From NCBI RefSeq assembly GCF_014201315.1, contig NZ_JACHDY010000005.1:248001-312000 (forward strand): a stretch of DNA of 64,000 nt, given 5' to 3'. The notes beneath the pieces are model-generated. The model was not told the origin of the DNA, ran no database searches, and saw nothing but the letters and a program-made list of their open reading frames with translations. The stretch comes from Edaphobacter lichenicola (GTDB lineage Bacteria; Acidobacteriota; Terriglobia; Terriglobales; Acidobacteriaceae). Positions 26,691-34,357 of this stretch are shown here, piece by piece. Position 1 is the stretch's first letter. Every line of letters starts with the position of its first letter. Made by a program: the position numbers and the translations under genes.

Positions 26691-26927
26691 CTACGTGCGG
26701 GATGGAGTCGTTGTTCCGTCCCCCGGCTTCTCCTCGGTCCTGACGAAGAGATTCTTGAGCCGGCGGCGAAAGTAGAAGAGAGCTCCTGAGATCGCCGCGC
26801 TGATGCCTTGAAACATAAGCAGGCCTGAGCCGGGATCGACGTACGCGTGGGCCTGGCGTTCGAAGGCAAAGCTGAGCGCTAAAAGAAGCATCAGCGTAAT
26901 CGCGAACCGCTTGAAACCATAAATCAT
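26691..26927 (-). CDS. Small membrane protein with AYVDPGSG motif
   Basis: The 78-residue protein starts MIYGFKRFAITLMLLLAL and reaches AHAYVDPGSGLLMFQG, then a second hydrophobic stretch and a basic FRRRLKNLF tail. The YVDPGSG motif is common in small bacterial membrane proteins of unknown function, often near exopolysaccharide genes. AGAGG at a suitable distance supports ATG 26927 over one 14 codons upstream. The Arg/Lys-rich tail suggests an inside C-terminus. Confidence 0.65.
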   Translation of the reverse strand: MIYGFKRFAITLMLLLALSFAFERQAHAYVDPGSGLLMFQGISAAISGALFYFRRRLKNLFVRTEEKPGDGTTTPSRT

Positions 26928-27316
26928 CTTTTCCTCTGGGGAGGTGTGCCTCGGTGGGCGCAATCTCAATGAAAGTGAAGACGCAAAGTGCAGACAAAAG
27001 TTTCGATTCCATGAATACTTTCGCTTCCTTGAAGGCTAAGCAGCTTTTTATCTTGCATTTCGTCTTGAACTTCTATCCGGAATTTTAGTTCGCCGCTGAC
27101 CAGGCAGCCGGTTTTTATCGAATAAAGCGGGCGGCAAATCCGCGCACGGCCCATATCGGGATCTTCGCGACCTGTTACGACATGGAGTGATCGGCACGAT
27201 GGAGAAAGCAGTCTCGCGATGGAGAAGCTCGCGCAGTATTCAGCAGCTATCCAGCTTGTTCGACGCGACCTGAAATCAGAGGCTCGAAGGATTCCGCCAA
27301 ATTTACGCGCCCATCG
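26928..27316. other. Intergenic region without recognised gene
   Basis: This 389-base gap lies between two minus-strand genes. It must contain the promoter of the small membrane protein gene and the end of the transcript coming from 27317-27775. I see no coding frame with convincing features, no strong hairpin and no repeat family member. Confidence 0.5.
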
Positions 27317-27775
27317 TTAGGGCTTCGCAGGCGTCTCCGTGTGCACCTGCGCAAGCCATCTCCCGCTCTTAGGTTGCCGAACCCAGACCGTGACGGAGTT
27401 GTTGTCATTGTTCATCACAGTGGGTTTGTCCGCCGTGCCGCACTGGAACGTATTCACCACGTGATACGCGGTCAGCGCAGAGTCCGGCGTCAGAATACGA
27501 ACCTGCAGATCACGAAGCTCGTACGACTCGAGCTTGCAGTGTTTCAGCGTGATCAGCAGCGTGTCCAGAGCCTGAATGTGTTCGTCCACCAGAATGAAGT
27601 CTTCCGTAAACAGACTGCGGACCGTCCCGAAGTCGCCTTCAGCCATCGTCGTCCAAAGATTCTGTTCCAGCTTGACGATATCGATCGAGGCAGGCAGCGG
27701 TGTCGATGCCGCAGGGGTCTGAGCAACTGCTCCGGACGCAACAAGCGAAGCGATAACCAGAAGGAGGAGACGCAT
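27317..27775 (-). CDS. Secreted DUF4440-like (NTF2-fold) protein
   Basis: The 152-residue protein has a signal peptide (MRLLLLVIASLVASGAVAQ). A DUF4440-type domain follows: a helix VKLEQNLWTTMAEGDFGTVRSL, FTEDFILVDEHI, and closing strands VTVWVRQPKSGRWLAQVHTET. Two cysteines (LKHCKLE and TFQCGTA) could form a disulfide. The function is unknown; proteins of this fold are often ligand binding. It is the third of three small exported minus-strand genes (28647 down to 27317). Confidence 0.75.
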   Translation of the reverse strand: MRLLLLVIASLVASGAVAQTPAASTPLPASIDIVKLEQNLWTTMAEGDFGTVRSLFTEDFILVDEHIQALDTLLITLKHCKLESYELRDLQVRILTPDSALTAYHVVNTFQCGTADKPTVMNNDNNSVTVWVRQPKSGRWLAQVHTETPAKP

Positions 27776-27830
27776 GCAGATTATCTTAGCGTCTCGCTCC
27801 CGTTATGGAAGCGGAGTGTTGTCCCCGGAG

Positions 27831-28229
27831 TCAGTTCGCCGGCGGCGTCGACGGCTTGGTCCCCACCCGGCGCACGGAAGCATCGACGATGGCATACAGC
27901 AGCTGTCCATGATCGGCCTTAGCCTTTGCCTTGATGTACTCGCCCGCGCGTTTGCCGGCCTCGGCGTTCTCTGGAAGCGTCAGGCCCCGCGTCTCTGCCG
28001 AGATCTCCGCCAGCTGCTGGACGATATCGAAGAACGTAGCCTCATTCTTGCCCGCAAGCTGCCAGCAGTCGGACACCGTGCAGGTCAGAATCTGCTCCTT
28101 CGTCCAGTTGTGGGCGGCAGTCGAGTCCGCAGACGGCGTAATCGTGGCGGCCGCCGGTTGCTGAGCCGAAGCACCCAGGGCAACCGTAGTCAGAGCAAAG
28201 CAGAGTGCGAGGCGAGAGAAGAGGCGCAT
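27831..28229 (-). CDS. Small secreted protein, unknown function
   Basis: The 132-residue protein has a clear signal peptide (MRLFSRLALCFALTTVALGASAQ). The mature part is mostly helical, with two cysteines (LTCTVSDCWQLA) and a segment ISAETRGLTLPENAEAGKRAGEYIKAKAKADHGQ. I do not recognise a family. ATG 28229 is chosen because of the signal peptide and an AAGGAA about 7 bases upstream; the open frame runs 41 codons further. It sits between the DUF4440-like and glycine-zipper genes in the same orientation. Confidence 0.65.
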   Translation of the reverse strand: MRLFSRLALCFALTTVALGASAQQPAAATITPSADSTAAHNWTKEQILTCTVSDCWQLAGKNEATFFDIVQQLAEISAETRGLTLPENAEAGKRAGEYIKAKAKADHGQLLYAIVDASVRRVGTKPSTPPAN

Positions 28230-28266
28230 GGGATCGTTCCTTTTAGTTGCGTAGGTTAGAAAGCGT

Positions 28267-28647
28267 CTAGTACCGGTGATAGCGATCGTCGCGGTTATTC
28301 TGGGCAGCCTGGCCGACCACGGCACCAATCCCGGCACCCGCCGCTCCGCCAATGATGGTGCCCTTCAGGCCGCCGCCGAACACCGCGCCAAGAACCGCCC
28401 CGCCGCCTGCACCGATCAGCGCGCCCTTGCCAGGTCCAATGCCGCCCTGATCCCGGTAGTGGTCGTCGTGGTAGCGGCGATCGCGATCGTTATAGTAGTT
28501 GCCGCCACGGCCGCCATTACGCATCCCGCCATAATAGGCATTGTTGTTAGCGTAACGGCTGTTATCGTAACGCTGCGCAAATGCCGGAGCGATGCCGGTC
28601 GCGAGCAGCAGAGGAGTCAGTAGGACCGCATTTCGTAGCTTGGTCAT
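28267..28647 (-). CDS. Glycine-zipper outer-membrane-like protein
   Basis: The 126-residue exported protein has a signal peptide (ends near APAFAQ) and a Tyr/Asn/Arg/Asp-rich middle (NNAYYGGMRNGGRGGNYYND). A glycine-zipper segment follows (GALIGAGGGAVLGAVFGGG then GTIIGGAAGAGIGAVVG), typical of proteins that associate with or insert into membranes. The C-terminus is charged (NNRDDRYHRY). The exact role is unknown. It is the first gene of a run of three small minus-strand genes for exported proteins. Confidence 0.78.
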   Translation of the reverse strand: MTKLRNAVLLTPLLLATGIAPAFAQRYDNSRYANNNAYYGGMRNGGRGGNYYNDRDRRYHDDHYRDQGGIGPGKGALIGAGGGAVLGAVFGGGLKGTIIGGAAGAGIGAVVGQAAQNNRDDRYHRY

Positions 28648-28934
28648 TCCCGGTTAGATGCGGAATCTCCCCACCGCGTGGAGTTTAAAATTCGCGAGCG
28701 TGGCCAGAGAAGGTAAAGTCACGAACGGCAGCAGGTTAGGAAACCCCCAGAAACCCCACATCGAAACCCCACATCGCAAAAAAGTAACCCCAAAGGGTTT
28801 CTATCCGCAATAAGTCCATCCCTTCTAACATCAGACCTCATCTATCAAACAAACCCGACGCCGATTTCGTCTATTTGGCGTGCTGGATCGTCTTCACATG
28901 CAGTAGCTTTCAAAGAGCAGGATTGGAGGGGGAT

Positions 28935-29618
28935 GTGAAGGATCGGATCTATGGCATTTCGGCAGGGGTGCTCGCAAGTCTCATAGGGTTGCGAATCATA
29001 AGCCTGGGCCTCACCGGCTCCATCGCGTCAGCGCAAACGCCCGCTCCACACAAGCCGAGGAGCTCCTCCAGAACCACCATGGCGGTCTGGTCGCCGGACG
29101 TCCAGAAGACACTCGGCCTCTCCTCCGACGACTTCAAGGCCGACGGCCTCAACAAGCTCACCCAGGCCCAGCTCACCAGCCTCATCAACTCCGCGAAGCC
29201 CGATCCCCGCAAGCACTGGCTCGTCTGCCCAGCCAGCGGAACCACGCCCTCCGGCCAGATCCACGTCCTGCTCACCGTCGCAGGCGACGACTCCACCGGC
29301 GCCATCGCAGGCCAGATCCGTCAGGCCATCAGTGGGCTCACCGGCGTCATCGTAGTCGACAGCGTCGCCAACGCCGACCGCACCCTCCACGTCGTCATCC
29401 AGGAGCAGACCACCGCCAAACGCACCATCGGCTTCACCGCCTCCTACCTCACCGGAACCCCATGCACCGAGGAGGTCGCAGGCAAAAAGACGGACGTCGA
29501 GCTCAAGGGCACCCTGGGCACCTACACCGACGCCAAGGGCGCAGGCCTCGCCATGGACCTCGCCGGAATGCTCGATCAGGACCTACAACCCCTACGCACC
29601 GGCGCCGCAACCCACTAA
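28935..29618 (+). CDS. Secreted protein, unknown function
   Basis: The 227-residue protein has an N-terminal hydrophobic export segment (ISAGVLASLIGLRIISLGLTGSIASAQ). The mature domain contains SPDVQKTLGLSSDDFKADGLNKL, a predicted alpha/beta part (QIHVLLTVAGDDSTGAIAGQ and LTGVIVVDSV), and a conserved-looking cysteine pair (WLVCPASG and GTPCTEE). No family is recognised. The start is GTG 28935, directly after GGAGGGG; the frame is open further upstream but lacks a ribosome binding site there. It is divergent from the glycine-zipper gene. Confidence 0.6.
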   Translation: MKDRIYGISAGVLASLIGLRIISLGLTGSIASAQTPAPHKPRSSSRTTMAVWSPDVQKTLGLSSDDFKADGLNKLTQAQLTSLINSAKPDPRKHWLVCPASGTTPSGQIHVLLTVAGDDSTGAIAGQIRQAISGLTGVIVVDSVANADRTLHVVIQEQTTAKRTIGFTASYLTGTPCTEEVAGKKTDVELKGTLGTYTDAKGAGLAMDLAGMLDQDLQPLRTGAATH

Positions 29619-29708
29619 CACCCTGTCCCATCAGTCACGAGGGGTCGGACCAGAGATTTTTTATCCCCGGCACGCAAACTTTGCATCTTACCAACTGGAG
29701 GATTTGTT

Positions 29709-30050
29709 ATGAAGGGACTCCCATGGATCCTGGCCGGCATCGGAGTCGGCATCGCCGTAACGTTCGTGCTGTTCGTCGATCTCTCAGATCAACCCGAGCC
29801 AGCCTACGACATCGGTTATGACGGTTTCACCGACGCCGCCCGCAAGACCTTCGCCTGGGGCACCAGGAAGCATGCCGAGGGCAAGGTCGGTTCTTTCGCC
29901 GGCGCCATCAAGCAGGGCGCAGGCAAGCTCATCGGCAACCAGGACCTGGCCGCCAAAGGCGCTGCGGACCGCGTCATAGGCAACGTGAAAGAAGCTGCAG
30001 GACACGTCGGCGAAGCCGTCGGACAGACCCTCCACGATCTGAACCAATAG
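29709..30050 (+). CDS. CsbD-like stress protein with N-terminal membrane anchor
   Basis: The 113-residue protein has one N-terminal membrane segment (WILAGIGVGIAVTFVLFVDL). A CsbD-like helical region follows (KVGSFAGAIKQGAGKLIGNQ, then AADRVIGNVKEAAGHVGE). CsbD proteins are small general-stress proteins of unknown biochemistry. GGAGG precedes the ATG. A GC-rich hairpin about 50 bases downstream probably ends its transcript. Confidence 0.78.
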   Translation: MKGLPWILAGIGVGIAVTFVLFVDLSDQPEPAYDIGYDGFTDAARKTFAWGTRKHAEGKVGSFAGAIKQGAGKLIGNQDLAAKGAADRVIGNVKEAAGHVGEAVGQTLHDLNQ

Positions 30051-30100
30051 AAACTAAAGCTGCAGTAATAGTTGTGGGCCCGTGGTTCTCATGCAACAAA

Positions 30101-30143
30101 ACCGCCCCTCTCCGCAAAGTTTCAAACCGCGAAGAGGGGCGGT
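30101..30143 (+). terminator. Hairpin terminator after the CsbD-like gene
   Basis: ACCGCCCCTCT pairs perfectly with AGAGGGGCGGT across a loop of about 21 bases. It is followed by CCTTTGCT, so the T tract is weak. Position downstream of the CsbD-like gene fits a transcription end. Confidence 0.6.
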
Positions 30144-30151
30144 CCTTTGCT

Positions 30152-30190
30152 GTCATCCTGACCCTGAGCGAAGTCGAATGGGGAAGGATC
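30152..30190. repeat. REP-like word (TCATCCTGACCCTGAGCGAAG...)
   Basis: The sequence around CCTGACCCTGAGCGAAGTCG followed by GGAAGGATCC resembles a dispersed intergenic word that I recall from several GC-rich bacterial genomes. Only one copy is present in this window, so its repeat status cannot be shown here. Confidence 0.3.
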
Positions 30191-30371
30191 CCCCGATGAA
30201 CTTTGACCTGCCCAAACCGCTCGTCCCTTTCCACCCACCCTCTTCACGCAGTTGTCTGCGCTCTATCCCTTGTGTTGCAGCGCCGCGCGAACCAGGGCAA
30301 CCCCCCCGATACAGACAGAGTCGTACCTCTCAGATGAGTAGTGCTGTAATGCTGCCCGTCTGGAGGTTCTT

Positions 30372-30734
30372 ATGATTTTTCGCAAAAATGCTTGGGCGTA
30401 TCTAATGCTTGCTGGTGTGCTTTCTTTCAGCGTTGTGCCCGCTGGTTTGGCGCAAGCTCCGCACGACAGCGATGTGAATAGTTGGTCTTCGCCACGCGGC
30501 TACGATATAGCTTATCCAGAGAACGGCACCCCCAACATGGTGGCTCGTCAAGGCTATGCTGCAGGCTTCAACCAGGGCCAGGCCGACCTATCGCGTGGTC
30601 AGTCGTTCCGTCCTACTGAGAACAAGGCCTACGCTCACGCGAAGATCCCGAAGGGGATGGACAAAGACACGTTCAAGACGGAGTTTCGTGAGTCATTCGT
30701 GAAAGGCTATACCAACGCATACAAGGGTCAGTAG
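30372..30734 (+). CDS. Small secreted protein, unknown function
   Basis: The 120-residue protein has a signal peptide (AWAYLMLAGVLSFSVVPAGLAQ). The mature part has two similar-looking halves with Gly-Tyr spacing: ARQGYAAGFNQGQADLSRGQ and FRESFVKGYTNAYKGQ. This pattern is that of helices with small-residue faces. The family is not named. GGAGG lies 6 bases before the ATG. It converges with the DUF3606 gene across a perfect bidirectional hairpin. Confidence 0.68.
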   Translation: MIFRKNAWAYLMLAGVLSFSVVPAGLAQAPHDSDVNSWSSPRGYDIAYPENGTPNMVARQGYAAGFNQGQADLSRGQSFRPTENKAYAHAKIPKGMDKDTFKTEFRESFVKGYTNAYKGQ

Positions 30735-30769
30735 CACTCGCGAAATACGACAACTCAAAGAAACAAACA

Positions 30770-30812
30770 ATGCCCGCTTTCGTGACGACACAGCAGTCAC
30801 GAAAGCGGGCAT
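30770..30812. terminator. Bidirectional terminator hairpin between convergent genes
   Basis: A perfect 17-base stem (ATGCCCGCTTTCGTGAC with its complement) encloses a 9-base loop. It lies between the plus-strand secreted-protein gene and the minus-strand DUF3606 gene, whose stop codons both face it. There is no long T tract on either side. Confidence 0.7.
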
Positions 30813-30823
30813 CTCAGTATCAG

Positions 30824-31081
30824 TTAGCTCTTGTGATGACTCAGCGCAGCGCGAACCTTCTCAACATGCGTCCCATGCACCCGGATCGCCTCATGCAGCT
30901 GATCCCCCGTCACACCAAACTCCTTCGCCCAGTAGTGAACATCGGACGACATCTTCGGATTGATCTCCTTCGGGTCATGCGGGCCCTTCTCTGGCTCAAC
31001 ATGTTCCGCGTGAGCGGTACGAGCTTTGGACTTCTCAACTTCTTCGTGTTCATGCGGCCGTGCCGGATCTGGATGAGACAT
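30824..31081 (-). CDS. DUF3606 domain small protein
   Basis: The 85-residue protein is highly charged in its first half (His/Glu/Lys rich). It then has the DUF3606 core: SSDVHYWAKEFGVTGDQLHEAIRVHGTHVEKVRAAL, in which a W-A-x-x-F-G segment is followed by a short helical hairpin. The family is of unknown function. There is no export signal. It may be stress related by analogy with the CsbD-like neighbour, but this is only a guess. Confidence 0.78.
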   Translation of the reverse strand: MSHPDPARPHEHEEVEKSKARTAHAEHVEPEKGPHDPKEINPKMSSDVHYWAKEFGVTGDQLHEAIRVHGTHVEKVRAALSHHKS

Positions 31082-31107
31082 CGATTCATTCCTCTTTTCG
31101 CGTTCCC

Positions 31108-31194
31108 CCAGTTAGATGCTTAAAGCCAGATGCCGAAGTTAGACCTTAGAGCTAGGCGCCGAAGCCAGATGCCAAAGCCAGATGCTGAAGCAGT
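31108..31194. repeat. Degenerate short repeats (GCCAGATGCC-type units)
   Basis: Upstream of the DUF3606 gene, units resembling GCCAGATGCCGAAG / TTAGATGCTTAAAG recur about six times, irregularly spaced by 11-17 bases. They look like a decayed tandem array. No other copy was noticed elsewhere in the window. Confidence 0.45.
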
Positions 31195-31327
31195 AACTCA
31201 GGCGCATCATGGCAACGGTTCTGCGACTTTCGTGGCAAGTTAGCAAGTTGCCACTTGTCTTGGGAATCGAGACAGCGTAGCTTCTGAAAGACTTCAAACT
31301 TGTTGAGACTAGGTCGTACGAAAAAAC

Positions 31328-32182
31328 ATGCGTTCCCTCTTTGCTTCCCTTCTGTTGGTTCTCTCTGGATTCGGCAATCCCGTCCTTGGACAAAGCGGAC
31401 AATCAGCACAGTCTGCTAAACCTCCTGCGGCTCCGGTCAACCCACCGGTAGCGTCACCCACCGGACCACCCCCACCAAACACCTTGCAGGACGGAACAGC
31501 AATCAAGCTGCGGCTAGCGGAGAACCTTACCTCTGCGACCGCGAAGACGGGTCAGCAGGTCTCCTTCGAAACCATCGACGAGACCGACGTTGACGGGGTA
31601 ATGGTCATCGCCAAAGGCGCACAAGCACTGGCGACGATCACATTCGCCGAACCAAAGCGAGCCATGGGCCGCCCCGGAAAACTCGACGTCAACATCGACA
31701 GCGTTCGCTTGGTCGATGGCGAAAAAGCAGCTCTGGCCGCGACCCAAAACGCAAAGGGCGGCGGTCACACCGGAGCCATGACTGCAGGAATGGTAGGAAC
31801 GGCAATCGTCTTCTTCCCGGCCGCTCCTCTCCTGCTCTTCATCCACGGCAAAGACATCACCATTCCCAAAGGAACAGAAGTCACCGCCTTCGTCTCAGGA
31901 AACATGAAGCTGGACATGGCGCACTTCGCCCCAATAAGTCCTTCCGGCGTCGCAGTAGCGAGCGCAACCGCAGCACCCTCCGGCCTGACGATAGAAGCAA
32001 GCGTACCCAACTGCGACATAGAAGTAGACGGCAGCTTCGTAGGCAGCACTCCATCAACGCTGAATCTAACGCCAGGCAAACACCAGATCGTTGTAAAGAA
32101 AACCGGCTATCAGGATTGGTCACGCAGCATGATGGTAGGAACCGGAGCGATCAGGTTGAGTGCCGAGATGGTCGGTAAATAA
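31328..32182 (+). CDS. Secreted PEGA domain protein
   Basis: The 284-residue exported protein has a signal peptide (MRSLFASLLLVLSGFGNPVLGQ) and a Pro-rich linker. A middle beta-rich domain follows (IKLRLAENLTSATAKTGQQV, then FEAPKRAMGRPGKLDVNIDSV-like strands and a hydrophobic stretch VGTAIVFFPAAPLLLFIHG). The C-terminal PEGA domain (CDIEVDGSFVGSTPSTLNLT, PGKHQIVVKKTGYQDW) is a small surface-layer-like fold. The ATG has no clear ribosome binding site. It probably sits at the cell surface or in the periplasm; its partner is unknown. Confidence 0.8.
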   Translation: MRSLFASLLLVLSGFGNPVLGQSGQSAQSAKPPAAPVNPPVASPTGPPPPNTLQDGTAIKLRLAENLTSATAKTGQQVSFETIDETDVDGVMVIAKGAQALATITFAEPKRAMGRPGKLDVNIDSVRLVDGEKAALAATQNAKGGGHTGAMTAGMVGTAIVFFPAAPLLLFIHGKDITIPKGTEVTAFVSGNMKLDMAHFAPISPSGVAVASATAAPSGLTIEASVPNCDIEVDGSFVGSTPSTLNLTPGKHQIVVKKTGYQDWSRSMMVGTGAIRLSAEMVGK

Positions 32183-32260
32183 GCTCATCCGACCAATCGG
32201 TCTCATTGTGGAACACTTTCCTTTGTATGGCGGTAGAATTGCCAAGCAACGACTTGCACC

Positions 32261-33373
32261 GTGGATGGAAGACACTTGGCCGAAAAACTCTCCGAAATCT
32301 CTGCCTTAGACCTATTAGAGGCACGCACCAAAGCTTCATGGCCTAACATTCGGTCTGCGAGATCTCAGAGTGGGGTGACAAAAAAGCTGCTTGAAGACAC
32401 TCTGGGCGGTTTCACTAGTTCTGATTCCAGCATCGTGGTTGTCGGTTCGCTTGCCCGACAGGAGTTTACCTCCGGAAGTGATGTCGATTGGACATTATTA
32501 CTCGACGGCATCTCTCATCCTGAACATCTCAAGGTGGCTCAGGAGATTCGAAAGAGTCTCAAAGATTTAGATATTAGGCAGCCCGGACGCGAGGGTGTGT
32601 TTGGCACGATCGCATCCGGTCACGACTTAATTCACCATATCGGAGGACAAGATGATACGAATGCTAATACGACCCTGCGAATTCTACTGTTATTGGAATC
32701 TGACACAATAGGACACCCAGACGCGTATGAACGTGTCTTGCGAAATGTGCTGTGGCGGTATTTGGATGAAGATCGTGGACTCTGGCTGGGTTCAGGGGAG
32801 TACAAAGTCCCTCGCTTTCTGTTCAATGATGTGGCACGATATTGGCGAACGATGACTGTCGATTTTGCTTACAAACAGCGCAATAGACAGAATGAGGGCT
32901 TCGCAATTAGAAATCTAAAACTGCGCATGTCAAGGAAGCTTCTTTTTCTTGCCGGAATGGTTGCTTGTTTTGAATGTCATTGTGGGTTTGCTTCAAAGGA
33001 GGAACGGCAAGAATTCTATTCACTTAAACAAGTACAGGCTGTAATCGAACGGCTACGACTTGTCCTCATGAAACCGCCTCTCGAGATTCTTGCATCTGCT
33101 TTACTCCGCAACCCTAACCTCGATTTACAGAGCAAGCAGTTGTTCGACTCTTACGACGAATTTCTCGGGATGCTGGCTGATGACACTCCATCATGCGGAG
33201 GACAGACTATTAGAGAACATCTTGACAAGTTGCCGGTTGAACGGCTGGGCAGCGACGAAACAGCAAGCAGAGGACGTGATATAAGTCATCGTTATCGTGA
33301 TGCCATCGGAGCTATCTTCCTCAGCGACAAGAATGAACTTGGCAGAATGACGATTGAATACGGAGTTTTCTAA
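32261..33373 (+). CDS. Nucleotidyltransferase-fold protein (GlnD/DUF294-like)
   Basis: The 370-residue protein carries the polymerase-beta-type nucleotidyltransferase signature GSLARQEFTSGSDVDW at about residues 62-77. The G-S is followed ten residues later by D-x-D for metal binding. A long helical part follows with NDVARYWRTMTVDF and IRNLKLRMSRKLLFLAG, a combination I associate with uncharacterised bacterial nucleotidyltransferases. The substrate is unknown: it could modify a protein, RNA or small molecule. The start is GTG 32261 without a clear ribosome binding site. Its TAA overlaps the ATG of the next gene (TAATG), so the two are translationally coupled. Base composition is visibly more A/T-rich than the neighbours. 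Confidence 0.75.
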   Translation: MDGRHLAEKLSEISALDLLEARTKASWPNIRSARSQSGVTKKLLEDTLGGFTSSDSSIVVVGSLARQEFTSGSDVDWTLLLDGISHPEHLKVAQEIRKSLKDLDIRQPGREGVFGTIASGHDLIHHIGGQDDTNANTTLRILLLLESDTIGHPDAYERVLRNVLWRYLDEDRGLWLGSGEYKVPRFLFNDVARYWRTMTVDFAYKQRNRQNEGFAIRNLKLRMSRKLLFLAGMVACFECHCGFASKEERQEFYSLKQVQAVIERLRLVLMKPPLEILASALLRNPNLDLQSKQLFDSYDEFLGMLADDTPSCGGQTIREHLDKLPVERLGSDETASRGRDISHRYRDAIGAIFLSDKNELGRMTIEYGVF

Positions 33374-34089
33374 TGAGAAAAATTGGATTTTCCACCGGAG
33401 CGGTAGCTTATGGGGACTTTGAAAAAGCTCTGAGCATACTTGCTTTGAGCAACCTTGCTTGCATAGAACTCTCAGCTTTGCGCATGTCGGAAGTAAAGAT
33501 CTTAGTTGCTGCTATCCCTCATCTTCGTTTGGAAAGTTATTCCTATGTCTCTTTCCACGCGCCGAGTAGCTATTCCGCAGGTGACGAAGCATGGTTAGCT
33601 GATCTACTCTACTCAAACGTTCCTGAGACGTGGCCGATAGTTGTTCATCCCGATGCAATCAGTGATGCAACACTTTGGAAGCGATTTGGACGGCGCGTTG
33701 CGATCGAAAATATGGATCGCAGAAAACCAATCGGACGTAATGTTCGCGAGCTTGAGCTAGTCTTTGAAAAGCTCCCGGACGCGAGTCTGTGTTTTGATCT
33801 GGGCCATTCCCGACAATGTGATTCATCGATGACAGATGCCTTCCTCATGCTTACAGCCTTTCAAGAAAGGCTTGTGCAGGTTCATCTTAGTGAGGTAAAT
33901 AGCGAAAGTCAGCATGAAGCCTTGTCGTATGGAGCGAAGCTAGCTTTTCAACAGGTGGCTTCACTAATTCCAGATGAGCTGCCGATCATCCTAGAGAGCC
34001 GTGTAAATTTCGAACATATTGCTGGCGAAGTTGAGATTGCGCGCGAAGCCCTATTCAAAATTCATGCAGATATACATTGCTACGCTTAG
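33373..34089 (+). CDS. TIM-barrel protein (xylose isomerase / endonuclease IV-like)
   Basis: The 238-residue protein resembles sugar phosphate isomerase/epimerase-like TIM barrels of the AP-endonuclease-2 type. Candidate metal ligands sit at the ends of strands: His in VSFHAPSS, His in IVVHPDAI, Glu in VAIENMD, Asp and His in LCFDLGHSRQCD, His in VQVHLSEV, and Glu in IILESRVN. This is the usual divalent-metal set of the fold. The reaction is unknown. It begins inside the stop codon of the nucleotidyltransferase gene, so a joint function is very likely. The A/T-rich composition continues through this gene and ends before gyrA. Confidence 0.75.
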   Translation: MRKIGFSTGAVAYGDFEKALSILALSNLACIELSALRMSEVKILVAAIPHLRLESYSYVSFHAPSSYSAGDEAWLADLLYSNVPETWPIVVHPDAISDATLWKRFGRRVAIENMDRRKPIGRNVRELELVFEKLPDASLCFDLGHSRQCDSSMTDAFLMLTAFQERLVQVHLSEVNSESQHEALSYGAKLAFQQVASLIPDELPIILESRVNFEHIAGEVEIAREALFKIHADIHCYA

Positions 34090-34184
34090 CCTGATTGTTG
34101 TTTCGGAGTGCAAAAGCTAGTTGTTCGAGCATTGGTGTTAGCGGCTTGTGCAAATATCTCAAAACTGTTTTCCCAAAATGGGAA

Positions 34185-34341
34185 AGCCGCAAAATAAATC
34201 TGGAAATTGTGGCGCATTTTTCGAGCCCCAAAAAGTGACTGTCAAAACACCACGTCTACCACGCAATCCACCACGATCACACCACCAAAACACCATGTAG
34301 AAACGCCCGTTTTTGCCGAAAACCCCAGCAAAAACGGGCGT
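34185..34341 (-). repeat. G/T-rich 3'-flanking repeat element, copy 2
   Basis: On the minus strand it starts 17 bases beyond the gyrA stop codon with a hairpin. It continues with TGGTGTTTTGGTGGTGTG and CGTGGTGGATTGCGTGGT, then TTTTTGGGG, AAAAATGCGCCA and an AT-rich end. It shares this order of words with copies 1 and 3. Confidence 0.72.
34303..34341 (-). terminator. Hairpin terminator after gyrA
   Basis: ACGCCCGTTTTTGC pairs perfectly with GCAAAAACGGGCGT across an 11-base loop. The hairpin lies 17 bases past the gyrA stop codon and forms the leading end of the G/T-rich element. Confidence 0.7.
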
Positions 34342-34357
34342 CACCACGTCAAAAAAA

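Larger units (their letters stand above)
30051..30371. other. Intergenic region with a hairpin and a REP-like word
   Basis: The 321-base gap between the CsbD-like gene and the next plus-strand gene holds a strong hairpin (30101-30143) followed by a word resembling a dispersed repeat (30152-30190). The remaining 180 bases show no gene; they should contain the promoter of the next gene. Confidence 0.5.
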
